DNA of 64,000 nt from an uncultured Veillonellaceae bacterium. Lineage in GTDB: Bacteria; Bacillota; Negativicutes; Selenomonadales; Selenomonadaceae. Of the stretch, positions 7,494 through 15,874 are shown one piece after another. The stretch lies in NCBI GenBank assembly GCA_900314825.1, contig OMWS01000001.1, forward strand, positions 1-64,000. Direction: 5' to 3'. The position numbers were made by a program, and so were the translations under genes. Positions within the stretch are counted from its first letter, which is position 1. The number at the start of each line of letters is the position of its first letter. The notes beneath the pieces are model-generated. The model was not told the DNA's origin and did no database searches. It saw only the letters and a program-made list of their open reading frames with translations.

Positions 7494-9077
7494 ATGCTAG
7501 AGACTATTATAGAGAAGACGCAAAAATTTATCGCTAGTATGCCGAAGGAAAAACGGAAGGGCATCGGACAGTTTTTTACGAGCATGCAGACGGCACGTTT
7601 TATGGCACGATTGTTCGATGTACCGGCAAAATCTTCTCTGCATATTCTTGATGCAGGATCCGGGTCAGGGATTCTCTCGACGGCGCTTCTGGAACGGTTA
7701 GATGATATCCGCAGCATCCATACTGTGCATCTTGTCTGTTATGAAACAGATGAAAACATTTTGCCATTATTGAACGAGAATTTGTCAGAAATTTGTCGGC
7801 AAGTGCATTTTGAACTTTCGTATGACATCCGAAAAGAGAATTATATTTTGTCACAGGAGTTCGCGTTTAAGGGATGGGAGGAACCGGAACGATACGACCT
7901 GTCGATTGGCAATCCACCATATAAAAAAATCGGAAAGGATGCACCGGAAGCGCTTGCGATGCCGGAGGTCTGCCATGGCGCGCCGAATCTTTATTTCTTG
8001 TTTCTGGCCATGTCGTTGTTTGATCTGCAGGCAGGCGGCGAAATGGTCTATATTGTTCCGCGCTCTTGGACATCGGGGGCATATTTTCGTGCATTCCGTG
8101 CGTTTTTATTCGCGCATGGCTCATTGGAGCATTTGCACCTTTTTGTCAGTCGCGACAAAGTGTTCTCGTCTGAGAGTGTTCTGCAGGAAACGATGATTCT
8201 TAAAGTACGCCGGGGGGAGCAAACATCCCGCGTGACAATTTCATCAAGCGGAACGAGCGATTTTTCGGATTTGCGGGAGCTCACAATGCCGATGGAAACC
8301 GTGGTTTCCGGGAAAGAACAGTATGTCTATCTTGTAACAACGGAAGAAGAAGCGGAAAATCTGCGTATCATGCAGTCGCTTCCTTGCACGTTGCCAGAGA
8401 TTGGCTTTCGCATGAAGACGGGGCTGACCGTTGATTTTCGGGAGCGGGATTCTCTGTTGGCCGAAGCGGAAGATGATGCTGTGCCGATGTTCTTTGCGCA
8501 ACATATTCGCGATGGCCGCGTCGTTCATTCGATTGGGAAATTTGGCGAATGGGTGCGACGGGGACGCCCAGCCCTTTTACAGAAGAACTGCAATTATCTT
8601 TTTGTAAAACGATTCACAGCGAAGGAAGAGTCACGCCGGTTGCAATGCGGCATTTATCTTGCGGATGAGTTCTCTGCATATGATGTCATCAGCACACAAA
8701 ATAAATTGAATTTTATTGATGAAGAAAATCATGCGATGACACGTGCGGAAGCGTATGGTTTGTATACATTGCTCAATAGCACTCTGTACGATCGATTCTA
8801 TCGCATCCTCAACGGTTCGACGCAAGTAAATTCTACAGAAGTCAATCAAATGCCAATGCCAGTGAGGAAAACGGTCGAGCGGCTGGGTGAAAAATTAGAG
8901 GGTATGAAAGATTTGTCAGTAAACGTGTGCGATGCACTATTGGAGGAGGCATTGTTCCATGCCGAAATTACCAGAGGCAAAAAAGATTCTCAAGGCCATC
9001 GGGATGCCGGAGAAACAGCAGAACGATATGTGCGCCCGGACGCTCTTGGCGTTGGCGCATCTCACGCAGCAGGATGA
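7494..9077 (+). CDS. Type II N6-adenine DNA methyltransferase (BsuBI/PstI-type system)
   Basis: A 527-residue methyltransferase. The SAM-binding motif I is LDAGSGSGILSTALLE (about residue 50), and the catalytic N6-adenine motif IV is IGNPPYKKIG (about 140). The C-terminal third is a target-recognition region. The pairing with a BsuBI/PstI-type endonuclease suggests methylation of a CTGCAG-like site; this is inferred, not seen. The start at 7494 has gggagg seven bases upstream. The last ~40 residues overlap the endonuclease gene by 119 bp and read as a low-complexity out-of-frame copy of it, so the ancestral stop was probably earlier. Base composition is lower in GC than the flanks, which suggests horizontal acquisition. 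Confidence 0.9.
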   Translation: MLETIIEKTQKFIASMPKEKRKGIGQFFTSMQTARFMARLFDVPAKSSLHILDAGSGSGILSTALLERLDDIRSIHTVHLVCYETDENILPLLNENLSEICRQVHFELSYDIRKENYILSQEFAFKGWEEPERYDLSIGNPPYKKIGKDAPEALAMPEVCHGAPNLYFLFLAMSLFDLQAGGEMVYIVPRSWTSGAYFRAFRAFLFAHGSLEHLHLFVSRDKVFSSESVLQETMILKVRRGEQTSRVTISSSGTSDFSDLRELTMPMETVVSGKEQYVYLVTTEEEAENLRIMQSLPCTLPEIGFRMKTGLTVDFRERDSLLAEAEDDAVPMFFAQHIRDGRVVHSIGKFGEWVRRGRPALLQKNCNYLFVKRFTAKEESRRLQCGIYLADEFSAYDVISTQNKLNFIDEENHAMTRAEAYGLYTLLNSTLYDRFYRILNGSTQVNSTEVNQMPMPVRKTVERLGEKLEGMKDLSVNVCDALLEEALFHAEITRGKKDSQGHRDAGETAERYVRPDALGVGASHAAG

Positions 9078-9882
9078 ATGGAGAAAAGCTGCTTCGGATG
9101 AGCCGATGCGGACGGTGGACATCATGGAATTCATGAAGAAATACTATCGTAAGGCATATAAGCCGAATACGCGAGAATCTGTCCGAAAGCAAGCACTCCA
9201 ACCATTTTTGCAGGCGGCACTCGTGGAAAATATTCGTCGCGCAACAAACGATGGATCGGGCGGATATGTTTTGACGGCGGAATTTCTCAGCCTGTTACGG
9301 ACGTATCAAACAGAAAAATGGGATGGGGCGTTGCAATCATTTTTGGAATGTCACGACTCTCTGGTTGAGAAGTATCAGACGAAGCGCGAATCCGAGCGGT
9401 TGCCTGTCCAGGTGAATGGTCGGGGCTTGCGCTTATCACGCGGAAAACATAATGCGTTGCAGAAAGCGATTCTCGAAGAATTCGCGTCACGATTTGTTCC
9501 AAAAGCAAAATGCCTTTATGTCGGCGACACGATAAAGCGCGATCTCGTGTTGGATGAAGACGCGTTGCAGAAGTTTCATATCACGATCACGCAGCATGAC
9601 AAGATGCCAGACGTGATCCTTTACTCTGAAGAGAAAAATTGGCTGTTCTTTATCGAAGCTGTCACCTCTGTCGGTCCTATGAGTCCGAAGCGGATTTTGG
9701 AGCTTCGCGAAATGACGAGGGCTACAGAGCGGGGAATCGTTTATGTCACGGCTTTTCCAGATCGGGCAACGTACAAGAAATTTGTGGCTGATCTAGCCTG
9801 GGAAACAGAAGTCTGGTTGGCGGAAGAGCCAGAACATATGATTCATTTGAATGGAAGCCGCTTTATCGGACCATATCGATGA
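8959..9882 (+). CDS. BsuBI/PstI-family type II restriction endonuclease
   Basis: A 307-residue endonuclease. An N-terminal helical domain with winged-helix character (about 1-125) carries KYYRKAYKPNTRESVRKQ, and the catalytic C-terminal domain (about 160-300) has LYVGDTIKRDLVLD, HDKMPDVILY and FFIEAVTSVGPMSPKR, the hallmark stretch of the BsuBI/PstI family with its D...E-type metal-binding residues. These enzymes cut CTGCAG. The start at 8959 has ggaggagg eleven bases upstream. It overlaps the methyltransferase by 119 bp in another frame. Together they form a two-gene type II system without an obvious controller gene. Confidence 0.9.
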   Translation: MPKLPEAKKILKAIGMPEKQQNDMCARTLLALAHLTQQDEWRKAASDEPMRTVDIMEFMKKYYRKAYKPNTRESVRKQALQPFLQAALVENIRRATNDGSGGYVLTAEFLSLLRTYQTEKWDGALQSFLECHDSLVEKYQTKRESERLPVQVNGRGLRLSRGKHNALQKAILEEFASRFVPKAKCLYVGDTIKRDLVLDEDALQKFHITITQHDKMPDVILYSEEKNWLFFIEAVTSVGPMSPKRILELREMTRATERGIVYVTAFPDRATYKKFVADLAWETEVWLAEEPEHMIHLNGSRFIGPYR

Positions 9883-9913
9883 AATGATGACACAAATATG
9901 TTACAAAAAATGC

Positions 9914-9942
9914 TTGACACATTTCCGTGACAGGTGTATTGT
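9914..9942 (+). promoter_or_regulatory. Promoter of the T-box leader
   Basis: A consensus TTGACA (9914-9919), 17-base spacer and TATTGT (9937-9942) lie upstream of the T-box element. Confidence 0.75.
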
Positions 9943-9949
9943 ATACCCA

Positions 9950-10275
9950 TCGATGCGATACAGATACGTAAATCTGTAAAGCGCGATACACCATACGAAT
10001 ACATCCGATGATGGGAAAGAGTACCTTCCAGTCGAAACTTTCAGAGAGCCATCGTTTGCTGAAAGATGGCAGCGGAGACGGGAGCGAAAATCCTCCTGGA
10101 GGAGCGCGGCTGAACAATCCGGTAAGCCAAGACGTCCGCCCTACGTTACAGGGGACGCGCATGGTAGTGCGTTGGTGAGTGCTCATGGCATCGTTGCCGT
10201 GGGAATTTGGGTGGTAACACGGAAATAAACGTCCGTCCCTTTTGAACGTTCAAAAGGGACGGATGTTTTTATTTT
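9950..10275 (+). ncRNA. T-box leader, probable isoleucine specifier
   Basis: The 5' leader of the MFS gene has T-box landmarks in order. The stem I k-turn/S-turn is gatgatgggaaagagtac (10007-10024), followed by the apical agagagcc (10043-10050). The specifier region is gcgaaaatcctcctggag, with ATC at 10090-10092. The T-box sequence gggtggtaacacgg (10209-10222) contains TGGT, which pairs with an ACCA tRNA end (discriminator A). A strong terminator stem (10233-10262, ccgtcccttttgaac paired with its complement) and T-run follow. Uncharged tRNA binding would favour the antiterminator and allow transcription. The specifier reading ATC (Ile) is from alignment by eye; a shifted reading such as CTC (Leu) is possible. 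Confidence 0.85.
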
Positions 10276-10321
10276 TCATCATTTATTTTTTCATTCATTT
10301 CATTTTCTAGGAGGAATCATC

Positions 10322-11641
10322 ATGGAACAGCAGCTCGACCTGCAAGCCCTCAAACGAAAACGGGACCTTCGCATCATCTTCCCGGTCTTCCTCGTCTCGA
10401 TCATCGCCTGCCTCGACCGCGTGAACATCTCGTACGCGGCGTTGACGATGAAAGCCGATCTCGGCTGGCTCACGCCGGAAATCTATGGCGCGGGCGCCGG
10501 CATCTTCTTCGCCGGCTATCTGCTGCTCGAGATCCCGGGCTCGCTCGTCGCGGCGAAGTTCTCGGCGACGAAATGGATCGCGCGCATCATGTTCACGTGG
10601 GGCCTTGTCTGCGTGCTCATGGCGTTCATGCAGACGCAAGCGGAATTTTACCTCTATCGTTTCTTGCTCGGTGCTTCGGAAGCGAGCCTCTATCCTGTCA
10701 TCTACTCCGTGCTGTTCCCGCGCTGGTTCACGGGCCGCGAGCGCGCCCGCGCTACGAGCCTGATGCTCGGGTCGCTGCTCCTTGCGAACATCATCGGCGC
10801 GCCGCTTTCGGGCGTGCTGCTGCAGACGTCGTTCTTCGGTATGCACGGCTGGCAGGAGCTCTTCATCATTGAAGCCGTGCCGGCGCTGCTGTTCTCCGTC
10901 CTGTTCTTCTTTGGCGTGAAAGATCGTCCGGATCAGGTTGGCTGGCTCACGGACGCGGAAAAAGCGTATCTCACGAAATCGTATGAAGAAGAAAAAGCCG
11001 CCATGCAGAACAAAAAGAAATACACGGTGCTGCAGGCGTTCAAAGATCCGAAAGTCCTCCGTCTCTGCCTCATCTATTTCCTCTGGGTTGTCGGTTTCTG
11101 GGGCTTCTATTTCTGGATGCCGACCGTGCTCAAGAGCTTATCGGGCTGGTCGACGCAGCTCCTCGGCGGCGCCATCGCCATCCCGATGACGGTCGCGCTC
11201 CTCGTGCAGTGCGTCATCGGCTGGTCGTCGTCGCGCACGGGCGACAAAGTCTGGCACGTCTCGCTGACGCTCATGGTCGGCGCGTTCGGCCTCGCACTTT
11301 CGCCGTTTGCGACGGACACGACGGTCGCGCTCGTCCTCATCTGCCTCTCGGCCATCGGCATCCATGCCGCGATGGGCGTCTGGTGGACGATCCCGACGAC
11401 GTTCCTCACGGGCCCTGCGGCAGCCGGTTCCGTCGCACTCATCAATTCGTGCGGCAACCTCGGCGGCTGGGTCGGCCCGTACATGATGGGCTGGATCAAG
11501 ACGAACACGGGCGCGTTCGACCTCGGCTACTTCATCATGGGCGGCATGATGTTCGCGGCAGCGCTGCTCGTGCTCACGATCAAATACGGCTTCAGCTTCT
11601 CGCACAAACACGAAGAAGAAGCGGCCGTAGTGGAAAACTAA
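10322..11641 (+). CDS. MFS transporter, ACS (anion:cation symporter)-like
   Basis: A 439-residue major facilitator with 12 predicted membrane segments. Segment 1 carries the ACS signature ACLDRVNISYAALTM, with the conserved DR.N, and the loop 2-3 region and LYRFLLGASEASLYP match the hexuronate/tartrate/phthalate branch (also called YfaV/ExuT-like). Known members import organic acids; the natural substrate here is unknown. The T-box leader upstream ties expression to an aminoacyl-tRNA pool, which is unusual for this branch and suggests an amino acid, or a keto- or hydroxy-acid precursor of one, as the substrate. RBS aggagg precedes ATG 10322. A terminator follows, so the gene is monocistronic. 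Confidence 0.85.
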   Translation: MEQQLDLQALKRKRDLRIIFPVFLVSIIACLDRVNISYAALTMKADLGWLTPEIYGAGAGIFFAGYLLLEIPGSLVAAKFSATKWIARIMFTWGLVCVLMAFMQTQAEFYLYRFLLGASEASLYPVIYSVLFPRWFTGRERARATSLMLGSLLLANIIGAPLSGVLLQTSFFGMHGWQELFIIEAVPALLFSVLFFFGVKDRPDQVGWLTDAEKAYLTKSYEEEKAAMQNKKKYTVLQAFKDPKVLRLCLIYFLWVVGFWGFYFWMPTVLKSLSGWSTQLLGGAIAIPMTVALLVQCVIGWSSSRTGDKVWHVSLTLMVGAFGLALSPFATDTTVALVLICLSAIGIHAAMGVWWTIPTTFLTGPAAAGSVALINSCGNLGGWVGPYMMGWIKTNTGAFDLGYFIMGGMMFAAALLVLTIKYGFSFSHKHEEEAAVVEN

Positions 11642-11671
11642 GGACATCGTAGCAACTCATTTTATAGAAGG

Positions 11672-11709
11672 GAACTCGCGGGCGCGATAGCGTTCGCGAG
11701 TTCTTTTTA
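11672..11709 (+). terminator. Terminator after the MFS gene
   Basis: A 9-bp perfect stem gaactcgcg / cgcgagttc with a 14-base loop runs into ttttta. Confidence 0.85.
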
Positions 11710-11793
11710 TCGAAAAGAGAATTTTTATGGGAAAAAAGAAGGAATTTTGCGAAAAGGGGCGAAACTACATAGGAGAAAGAATGGGGGGAAACT

Positions 11794-11821
11794 TTCACAT
11801 ACGGTAGAAGTAAACTATGAT
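11794..11821 (+). promoter_or_regulatory. Possible promoter of the chemoreceptor gene
   Basis: TTCACA (11794-11799) and TATGAT (11816-11821) have a 16-base spacer, about 29 bases before the start codon. No convincing sigma-28 site was seen. Confidence 0.35.
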
Positions 11822-11849
11822 GTCCAGTGTACAGAGGGGGAACCAATTT

Positions 11850-13646
11850 ATGGAATTATCATCCATGAAGACACGACTGATCGCAGCGATCAGCGGCGTG
11901 TCACTCGCATCGACCATCCTGATCGGCGCTTTTTTCATCTTTGAGACCGTCAAGGAAAACGAAGCGAGCATCGCGAGCTATCGCCAGGATCTCGAGTCGA
12001 ATGTCGAGACGCAGCTCAAGGAAGAGACGCAAGTCGCAGTCAGCATCCTCGACGAATACAACAAAAGGGCGCAGGCCGGCGAGATGCCGATCGAGCAGGC
12101 GAAGAAGGAAGCGGCCGACCGCGTGCGCGACCTCCGCTATGACAACGGCAAAGGCTATTTTTGGATCGACACGAAAGAGGGCGTCAACGTCGTCCTCCTC
12201 GGCCGTGACGTCGAGGGCAAGAGCCGCATCGATCTCGTCGACCCGAACGGCGTCCATTTCATCCAGGAAATGATCAAGAACGGCTTGCAGGAGGGCGGCG
12301 GCTACACCGACCTCGAGTTTGCGAAGCCGGGCGAGACGGAGCCGTTGCCGAAGCGCAACTACACGGTGCTGTATGCGCCGTTCAACTGGGTCATCGGCAC
12401 GGGCGTCTGGATCGATGACATCGACACGGCCGTCGCTGCGCGCACGGAAATCTGCGATGCGAAGCTCCGCTCGCAGATCGTGACGTCGCTCATCGTCATG
12501 GTCGTCATCCAGCTCATCTTCATCGCGTTTGCGCGCTACATCGGTTCGAACATCGCCGGACCGATCCTCAAGGTCACGAAGCGCTTGGAAGTCATCGGCA
12601 CGGGCGACTTCACGCTCAGCTCGCAGGATGCGGCCGAGCTCGACAGCCTCGCTGCGCGCCCCGACGAAATCGGCAAGATGGCGCACGCCATGAAGGACAT
12701 GAATGAAAAAGTCCGCGAGCTCATGCGCGATGTCGCGCAGACGGCGGAATACCTCGCGGCGGCCTCGGAAGAGCTCACGTCGACGGCAGACCAGGCCGCC
12801 GAGGTCAGCCAGTCCATCGCTGATTCCGTCGTGAACGTCGCCGGCTCGTGCAGCGAGCAGTTCACGGACGTCGAGACGGCGAACGAGCACACGCAGAAGC
12901 TCACGGAGAACATGGAGTCGTTCCGCCAGAACCTCGACAATGCCGGCAAGAAGGTCGACGAGACGAGCGCCGTCGCGGCCAAGGGCGGCGAGGACGTCAA
13001 GACGGCCGTCACGGGCATGCAGTCCATCGAGAAGAACGTCGGCCACATCGCGGAGATCATCGAAGGCCTCGGCGAGAACAGCAAGGAGATCGGCGCTATC
13101 GTCGCGACGATTTCGGAGATCGCCGACCAGACGAACCTCCTCGCGCTGAACGCCGCCATCGAGGCCGCGCGCGCAGGCGAGCATGGCCGCGGGTTCTCCG
13201 TCGTCGCGGACGAAGTCCGCAAGCTCGCCGAGCAGTCGCAGGAGGCTGCCGGCGAAATCTCGAACCGCATCGGCAAGATCCAGCAGTCGACGGACGAAGC
13301 GGTCGAGGCGATGCATGCCGGCCTCGCGGAGGTCATGAACGGCACGAAGACCGTGCAGTCGACGGGCAGCTCGTTCCAGGGCATCGTCAGCATGGTCGGC
13401 GAAGTCGCGACGAATTCGAATGCCATGGTCGGTTCCGTCCAAGTGCTCACGTCGAGCATCGAGGAGATCAGCCACGCCATCGAGCAGATCAACGAGAAGA
13501 GCCGCGCCGTCGCCGACGAAGCGCAGACCGTCTCGGCTTCGACGGAAGAAGAAACGGCCTCCATGCACGAGATTGCTGACGCGAGCCGCAAGCTCGCCGA
13601 GCAGGCGCAAGACTTGCAGAACGCGATTGCCGTGTTCAAGATTTAA
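11850..13646 (+). CDS. Methyl-accepting chemotaxis protein with single Cache domain
   Basis: A 598-residue chemoreceptor. Membrane segment 1 is at about residues 8-30. The periplasmic single-Cache (sCache_2) domain (about 35-200) has [14 protein letters not shown] and [13 protein letters not shown]. Membrane segment 2 is at about 205-230, then HAMP (about 232-285) and the cytoplasmic signalling domain with its hairpin tip [22 protein letters not shown]. The tip binds CheW and CheA, whose genes lie at 57-60 kb. sCache_2 receptors often sense small carboxylates; the ligand here is not predictable. No C-terminal pentapeptide tether is present. The start at 11850 has gggg about nine bases upstream. 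It is probably co-transcribed with the small gene 30 bases downstream. Confidence 0.93.
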   Translation: MELSSMKTRLIAAISGVSLASTILIGAFFIFETVKENEASIASYRQDLESNVETQLKEETQVAVSILDEYNKRAQAGEMPIEQAKKEAADRVRDLRYDNGKGYFWIDTKEGVNVVLLGRDVEGKSRIDLVDPNGVHFIQEMIKNGLQEGGGYTDLEFAKPGETEPLPKRNYTVLYAPFNWVIGTGVWIDDIDTAVAARTEICDAKLRSQIVTSLIVMVVIQLIFIAFARYIGSNIAGPILKVTKRLEVIGTGDFTLSSQDAAELDSLAARPDEIGKMAHAMKDMNEKVRELMRDVAQTAEYLAAASEELTSTADQAAEVSQSIADSVVNVAGSCSEQFTDVETANEHTQKLTENMESFRQNLDNAGKKVDETSAVAAKGGEDVKTAVTGMQSIEKNVGHIAEIIEGLGENSKEIGAIVATISEIADQTNLLALNAAIEAARAGEHGRGFSVVADEVRKLAEQSQEAAGEISNRIGKIQQSTDEAVEAMHAGLAEVMNGTKTVQSTGSSFQGIVSMVGEVATNSNAMVGSVQVLTSSIEEISHAIEQINEKSRAVADEAQTVSASTEEETASMHEIADASRKLAEQAQDLQNAIAVFKI

Positions 13647-13676
13647 CGATTCATTCATCAGGGAAGGAATATCGAA

Positions 13677-14027
13677 ATGACGAAAGAAGAACTCAAAGTC
13701 ATCGCCCAGAACGTCGCTGATGCGTCTTCGTGCTTCGGCGGCCTCAAAGACCTCATCGCCGCTTGGCAGAAAGCCGTCGGCACGCCGGACGAAAAAGCGG
13801 CCGCAGAAAAGATGCTCGCGGGCCTCAAGGAGTGCGTGACGCCGATCGACGGCCTCATCGCTTTTGCGCAGTCGCCGGAAGGCGAGCAGGTCTTCGGCAA
13901 AGAAGGCGCGGCAGGCACAGTGAAAGCCGCGCAGGAAGCGAAGGCGAAAGGCGAAGACACCTGCATCTGCCCGGCTTGCCAGAATGGCAAGATCTTGCTC
14001 GCGCATGAGAAGGAATTGCTCGCTTGA
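13677..14027 (+). CDS. Small conserved-looking protein with C-terminal CxCxxC
   Basis: A 116-residue acidic, helical, soluble protein. The first 90 residues form alanine-rich amphipathic helices. The C-terminus holds DTCICPACQNGKILL, a CxCxxC cluster that could bind a metal or be redox active; one further cysteine pair candidate lies at SSCFGG and KECVTP. I do not recognise the family. It follows the chemoreceptor by 30 bases with agggaagg upstream and no terminator between, so the two are probably one transcript. A role as receptor accessory protein is only a guess from position. Confidence 0.7.
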   Translation: MTKEELKVIAQNVADASSCFGGLKDLIAAWQKAVGTPDEKAAAEKMLAGLKECVTPIDGLIAFAQSPEGEQVFGKEGAAGTVKAAQEAKAKGEDTCICPACQNGKILLAHEKELLA

Positions 14028-14111
14028 TGCTTGTCGAGCACGAGCAATAAAATACGCTAACGTTACTAGACCAATTTCACATGTATCTGTTGCTGCGCGT
14101 AACAAATACAG

Positions 14112-14212
14112 CAGCCTCTCCCTTTGGGAAAAGCAGACACTTAGCGCTTTAGCGCTTAGTGGTCGCTTTATCCTTTAGGTAGAGGGGGACCGCGAAGCGG
14201 TGGAGAGGGTAC
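14112..14212. repeat. Composite intergenic palindromic repeat
   Basis: An outer element starting cctctccctttggg and ending accgcgaagcggtggagagg is interrupted by an inner palindrome at 14130-14167 (aagcagacac, gcgctttagcgc, gtggtcgctt). The same two-part architecture with base changes occurs at 17379-17483. Intergenic stretch 14028-14243 holds nothing else I can identify. Confidence 0.75.
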
Positions 14213-14243
14213 TAGGGTTCGATAGCCTAACAAAAACAAGAAG

Positions 14244-14290
14244 ACTCCAAAGCATCAAGCCGTTTGAGTGAAAACGCGATGCTTTGGAGC
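14244..14290. terminator. Terminator shared by converging transcripts
   Basis: A 13-bp stem (actccaaagcatc / gatgctttggag) lies between the small CxCxxC gene and deoD, which converge. On the minus strand it is followed by tcttcttgtttttgtt, so it best serves deoD; the + strand tail ccttctttg is weaker. Confidence 0.75.
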
Positions 14291-14323
14291 CTTCTTTGTA
14301 TTTTGTTTTACGTGTTTTGCCGA

Positions 14324-15034
14324 TCAGTCTTCGATCGCCGTCTCGAGTGCGATCTTGATCATGTCATTGAAGCTCGTCTGGCGTTCGTCCGCCGTGCAGG
14401 CTTCGCCCGTCAAGAGATGATCGCTGACTGTGAAGAGCGCGAGCGCCTGGACGTGAGCACCAGCCGCGAGCGTGTAGAGGGCCGCGGCTTCCATCTCGAC
14501 ACCAAGGATGCCGTACTTCCGGAGTTTGTCGTTATCGATTTCGTCATCATAGAAGCGGTCGACGGAGATGATGTTGCCGACCGTCGCGCGCAGGCCGAGC
14601 TTTTTCGTGTTCGCAACGGCTTTCGACAGCAGGTCGAAGTCCGCGATCGGCGCGAAGTTGATCGAGCCGCCGAAGATATTGCGGATGATGGAGGAATCCG
14701 TCGTCGCGGCCTGCGCGATCAGCACGTCGCGCAGATGGACATCGGGATGCATGCCACCGCATGTACCGACGCGGAAGAGCTTCTTGCAGCCATATGCGTG
14801 GATGAGCTCGTGAACGTAGATGGAGATGGACGGGATGCCCATGCCCGTGCCTTGGACGGAGACGGGGACGCCTTTGTACGTGCCCGTGTAGCCGAGGATG
14901 TTGCGGACGTGCGTGTATTCTTTCGCGCCGTCGAGGAAGTTCTCGGCGATAAATTTCGCGCGCAGAGGATCGCCCGGCAACAGGATGCGCTCGGCGATCT
15001 GGCCTTTTTCAGCAGCGATATGCGGTGTGCTCAT
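14324..15034 (-). CDS. deoD: Purine-nucleoside phosphorylase, DeoD type
   Basis: A 236-residue hexameric-type PNP that splits purine (deoxy)nucleosides with phosphate in purine salvage. It has the family landmarks [14 protein letters not shown] (phosphate-binding GDP.R), [20 protein letters not shown] (ribose/phosphate site), [10 protein letters not shown] (Met-Glu ribose clamp) and [10 protein letters not shown] with the catalytic aspartate. Length equals E. coli DeoD. The start at 15034 has aagga upstream; an upstream in-frame ATG at 15160 precedes the promoter. It stands alone, transcribed toward the shared terminator at 14244-14290. Confidence 0.96.
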   Translation of the reverse strand: MSTPHIAAEKGQIAERILLPGDPLRAKFIAENFLDGAKEYTHVRNILGYTGTYKGVPVSVQGTGMGIPSISIYVHELIHAYGCKKLFRVGTCGGMHPDVHLRDVLIAQAATTDSSIIRNIFGGSINFAPIADFDLLSKAVANTKKLGLRATVGNIISVDRFYDDEIDNDKLRKYGILGVEMEAAALYTLAAGAHVQALALFTVSDHLLTGEACTADERQTSFNDMIKIALETAIED

Positions 15035-15100
15035 GAAACGGTTCCTTCTTTCTTGTGGATGAAACAGTTTGGACAACGGAATTGTTCTTGTTATGTCTCC

Positions 15101-15129
15101 ATTATACGCGAAAGCGGGGAAAGTGAAAA
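15101..15129 (-). promoter_or_regulatory. Promoter of deoD
   Basis: On the minus strand TTTTCA (15124-15129), 17-base spacer, TATAAT (15101-15106). It fires away from the rnpB promoter. Confidence 0.75.
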
Positions 15130-15173
15130 GGCCAGTTGTCCGAAATTTCTCACGCAGCAAGACGGAATGCGCC

Positions 15174-15202
15174 TTGACAGCTTGTGACCTAAGTGCTAAA
15201 AT
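15174..15202 (+). promoter_or_regulatory. Promoter of rnpB
   Basis: TTGACA (15174-15179), 17-base spacer and TAAAAT (15197-15202) just upstream of the RNase P RNA. Confidence 0.85.
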
Positions 15203-15218
15203 AAATTTCGTTAATATA

Positions 15219-15561
15219 AGTAGTCAAGACAATCGCGGCTGCCGAATGGCAGATGAGGAAAGTCCGGGCTCCGCAGGGCAGTGTGCTGGACAACATCCAG
15301 CGGGGGCGACCCCAGGGACAGTGCCATAGAAAAGGAGACCGCCAGCGTTCGCCTGGCAAGGGTGGAAAGGTGCGGCAAGAGCGCACCAGCGGGCAGGTGA
15401 CTGTCCGGCTTGGTAAACCCCACACGGAGCAAGACCAAATAGGGAAGGGTTGAGGCGGCCCGCCGACCTTCCGGGTAGCGTCGCTTGAGACGTGCGGCAA
15501 CGCACGCCCTAGATAAATGATTGTCGCCGCGCGAGCGGTACAGAACTCGGCTTATTGACTG
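15219..15561 (+). ncRNA. rnpB: RNase P RNA, catalytic subunit (class A-like)
   Basis: The universally conserved cores are present: gaggaaagtccgggctccgc near the 5' end (CR I), agggtggaaaggtgcggcaag with the following agcgcaccagcgg (P11-P12 region), cggcttggtaaaccccac (P15 region) and the 3' agataaatgattgtcgccgc (CR V). The ends pair (agtcaagacaatc with gattgtc and cttattgact). This ribozyme trims the 5' leader of pre-tRNAs together with RnpA. It has its own promoter and terminator. The exact ends are approximate by a few bases. Confidence 0.96.
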
Positions 15562-15582
15562 CTTGTATTCATCGAAAAACGG

Positions 15583-15615
15583 ACAAGGCTGTCAATAGGA
15601 CAGCCTTGTTTTGTG
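15583..15615 (+). terminator. Terminator of rnpB
   Basis: An 11-bp perfect stem acaaggctgtc / gacagccttgt with a 5-base loop, then ttttgtg. Confidence 0.88.
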
Positions 15616-15704
15616 TCGCTTCCGTGGAGAGAAAGCGAGGAGTTTTATCGGGGAAGTGATTTTGCATACTGCAGCCAAGCTTTTGACTGTTGTATGATAA
15701 ATTT

Positions 15705-15860
15705 GGGCGTTATATAGGAAAGCCGAATCCAGCCCAGGAGCGGGGGAACCAAATGATTTTGGGGTGAACGCATCCACCGGGATATCTTGCGGTATAACGG
15801 TGGGAGCGCGGGTGGTCTTCTCTACCCGAACCCGGCAGCTAACCTCGTAGGCGAACAGAG
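15705..15860 (+). ncRNA. c-di-AMP riboswitch (ydaO-yuaA type)
   Basis: The leader has the ydaO/yuaA consensus in order: agccgaatccagccc, cgggggaacca, ttggggtgaa, ggtataacggtggg, then the highly characteristic ctacccgaacccggcagct and aacctcgtaggcg. It ends 15 bases before the NlpC/P60 start. Members of this class shut off downstream genes, commonly cell-wall hydrolases and K+ or osmolyte transporters, when c-di-AMP is high. A separate terminator is not obvious; the final helix lies next to the ribosome site gagagaggag, so control of translation is possible. Confidence 0.92.
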
Positions 15861-15874
15861 AGAGGAGTGGCTTT

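Noticed and set aside
7494-9882. Avoidance of CTGCAG sites because of the R-M system
   Set aside because: Several CTGCAG sites are visible in and around the operon and elsewhere, so avoidance is not evident by eye; a count against expectation was not possible.
12536-13639. Long open frame on the minus strand inside the chemoreceptor gene
   Set aside because: It is a Ser/Ala-rich mirror of the + strand gene with no protein-family features; such shadows are common in GC-rich genes.
14112-14212. CRISPR-like repeats
   Set aside because: The palindromes are isolated, of variable length and not separated by regular spacers; no cas genes are present.
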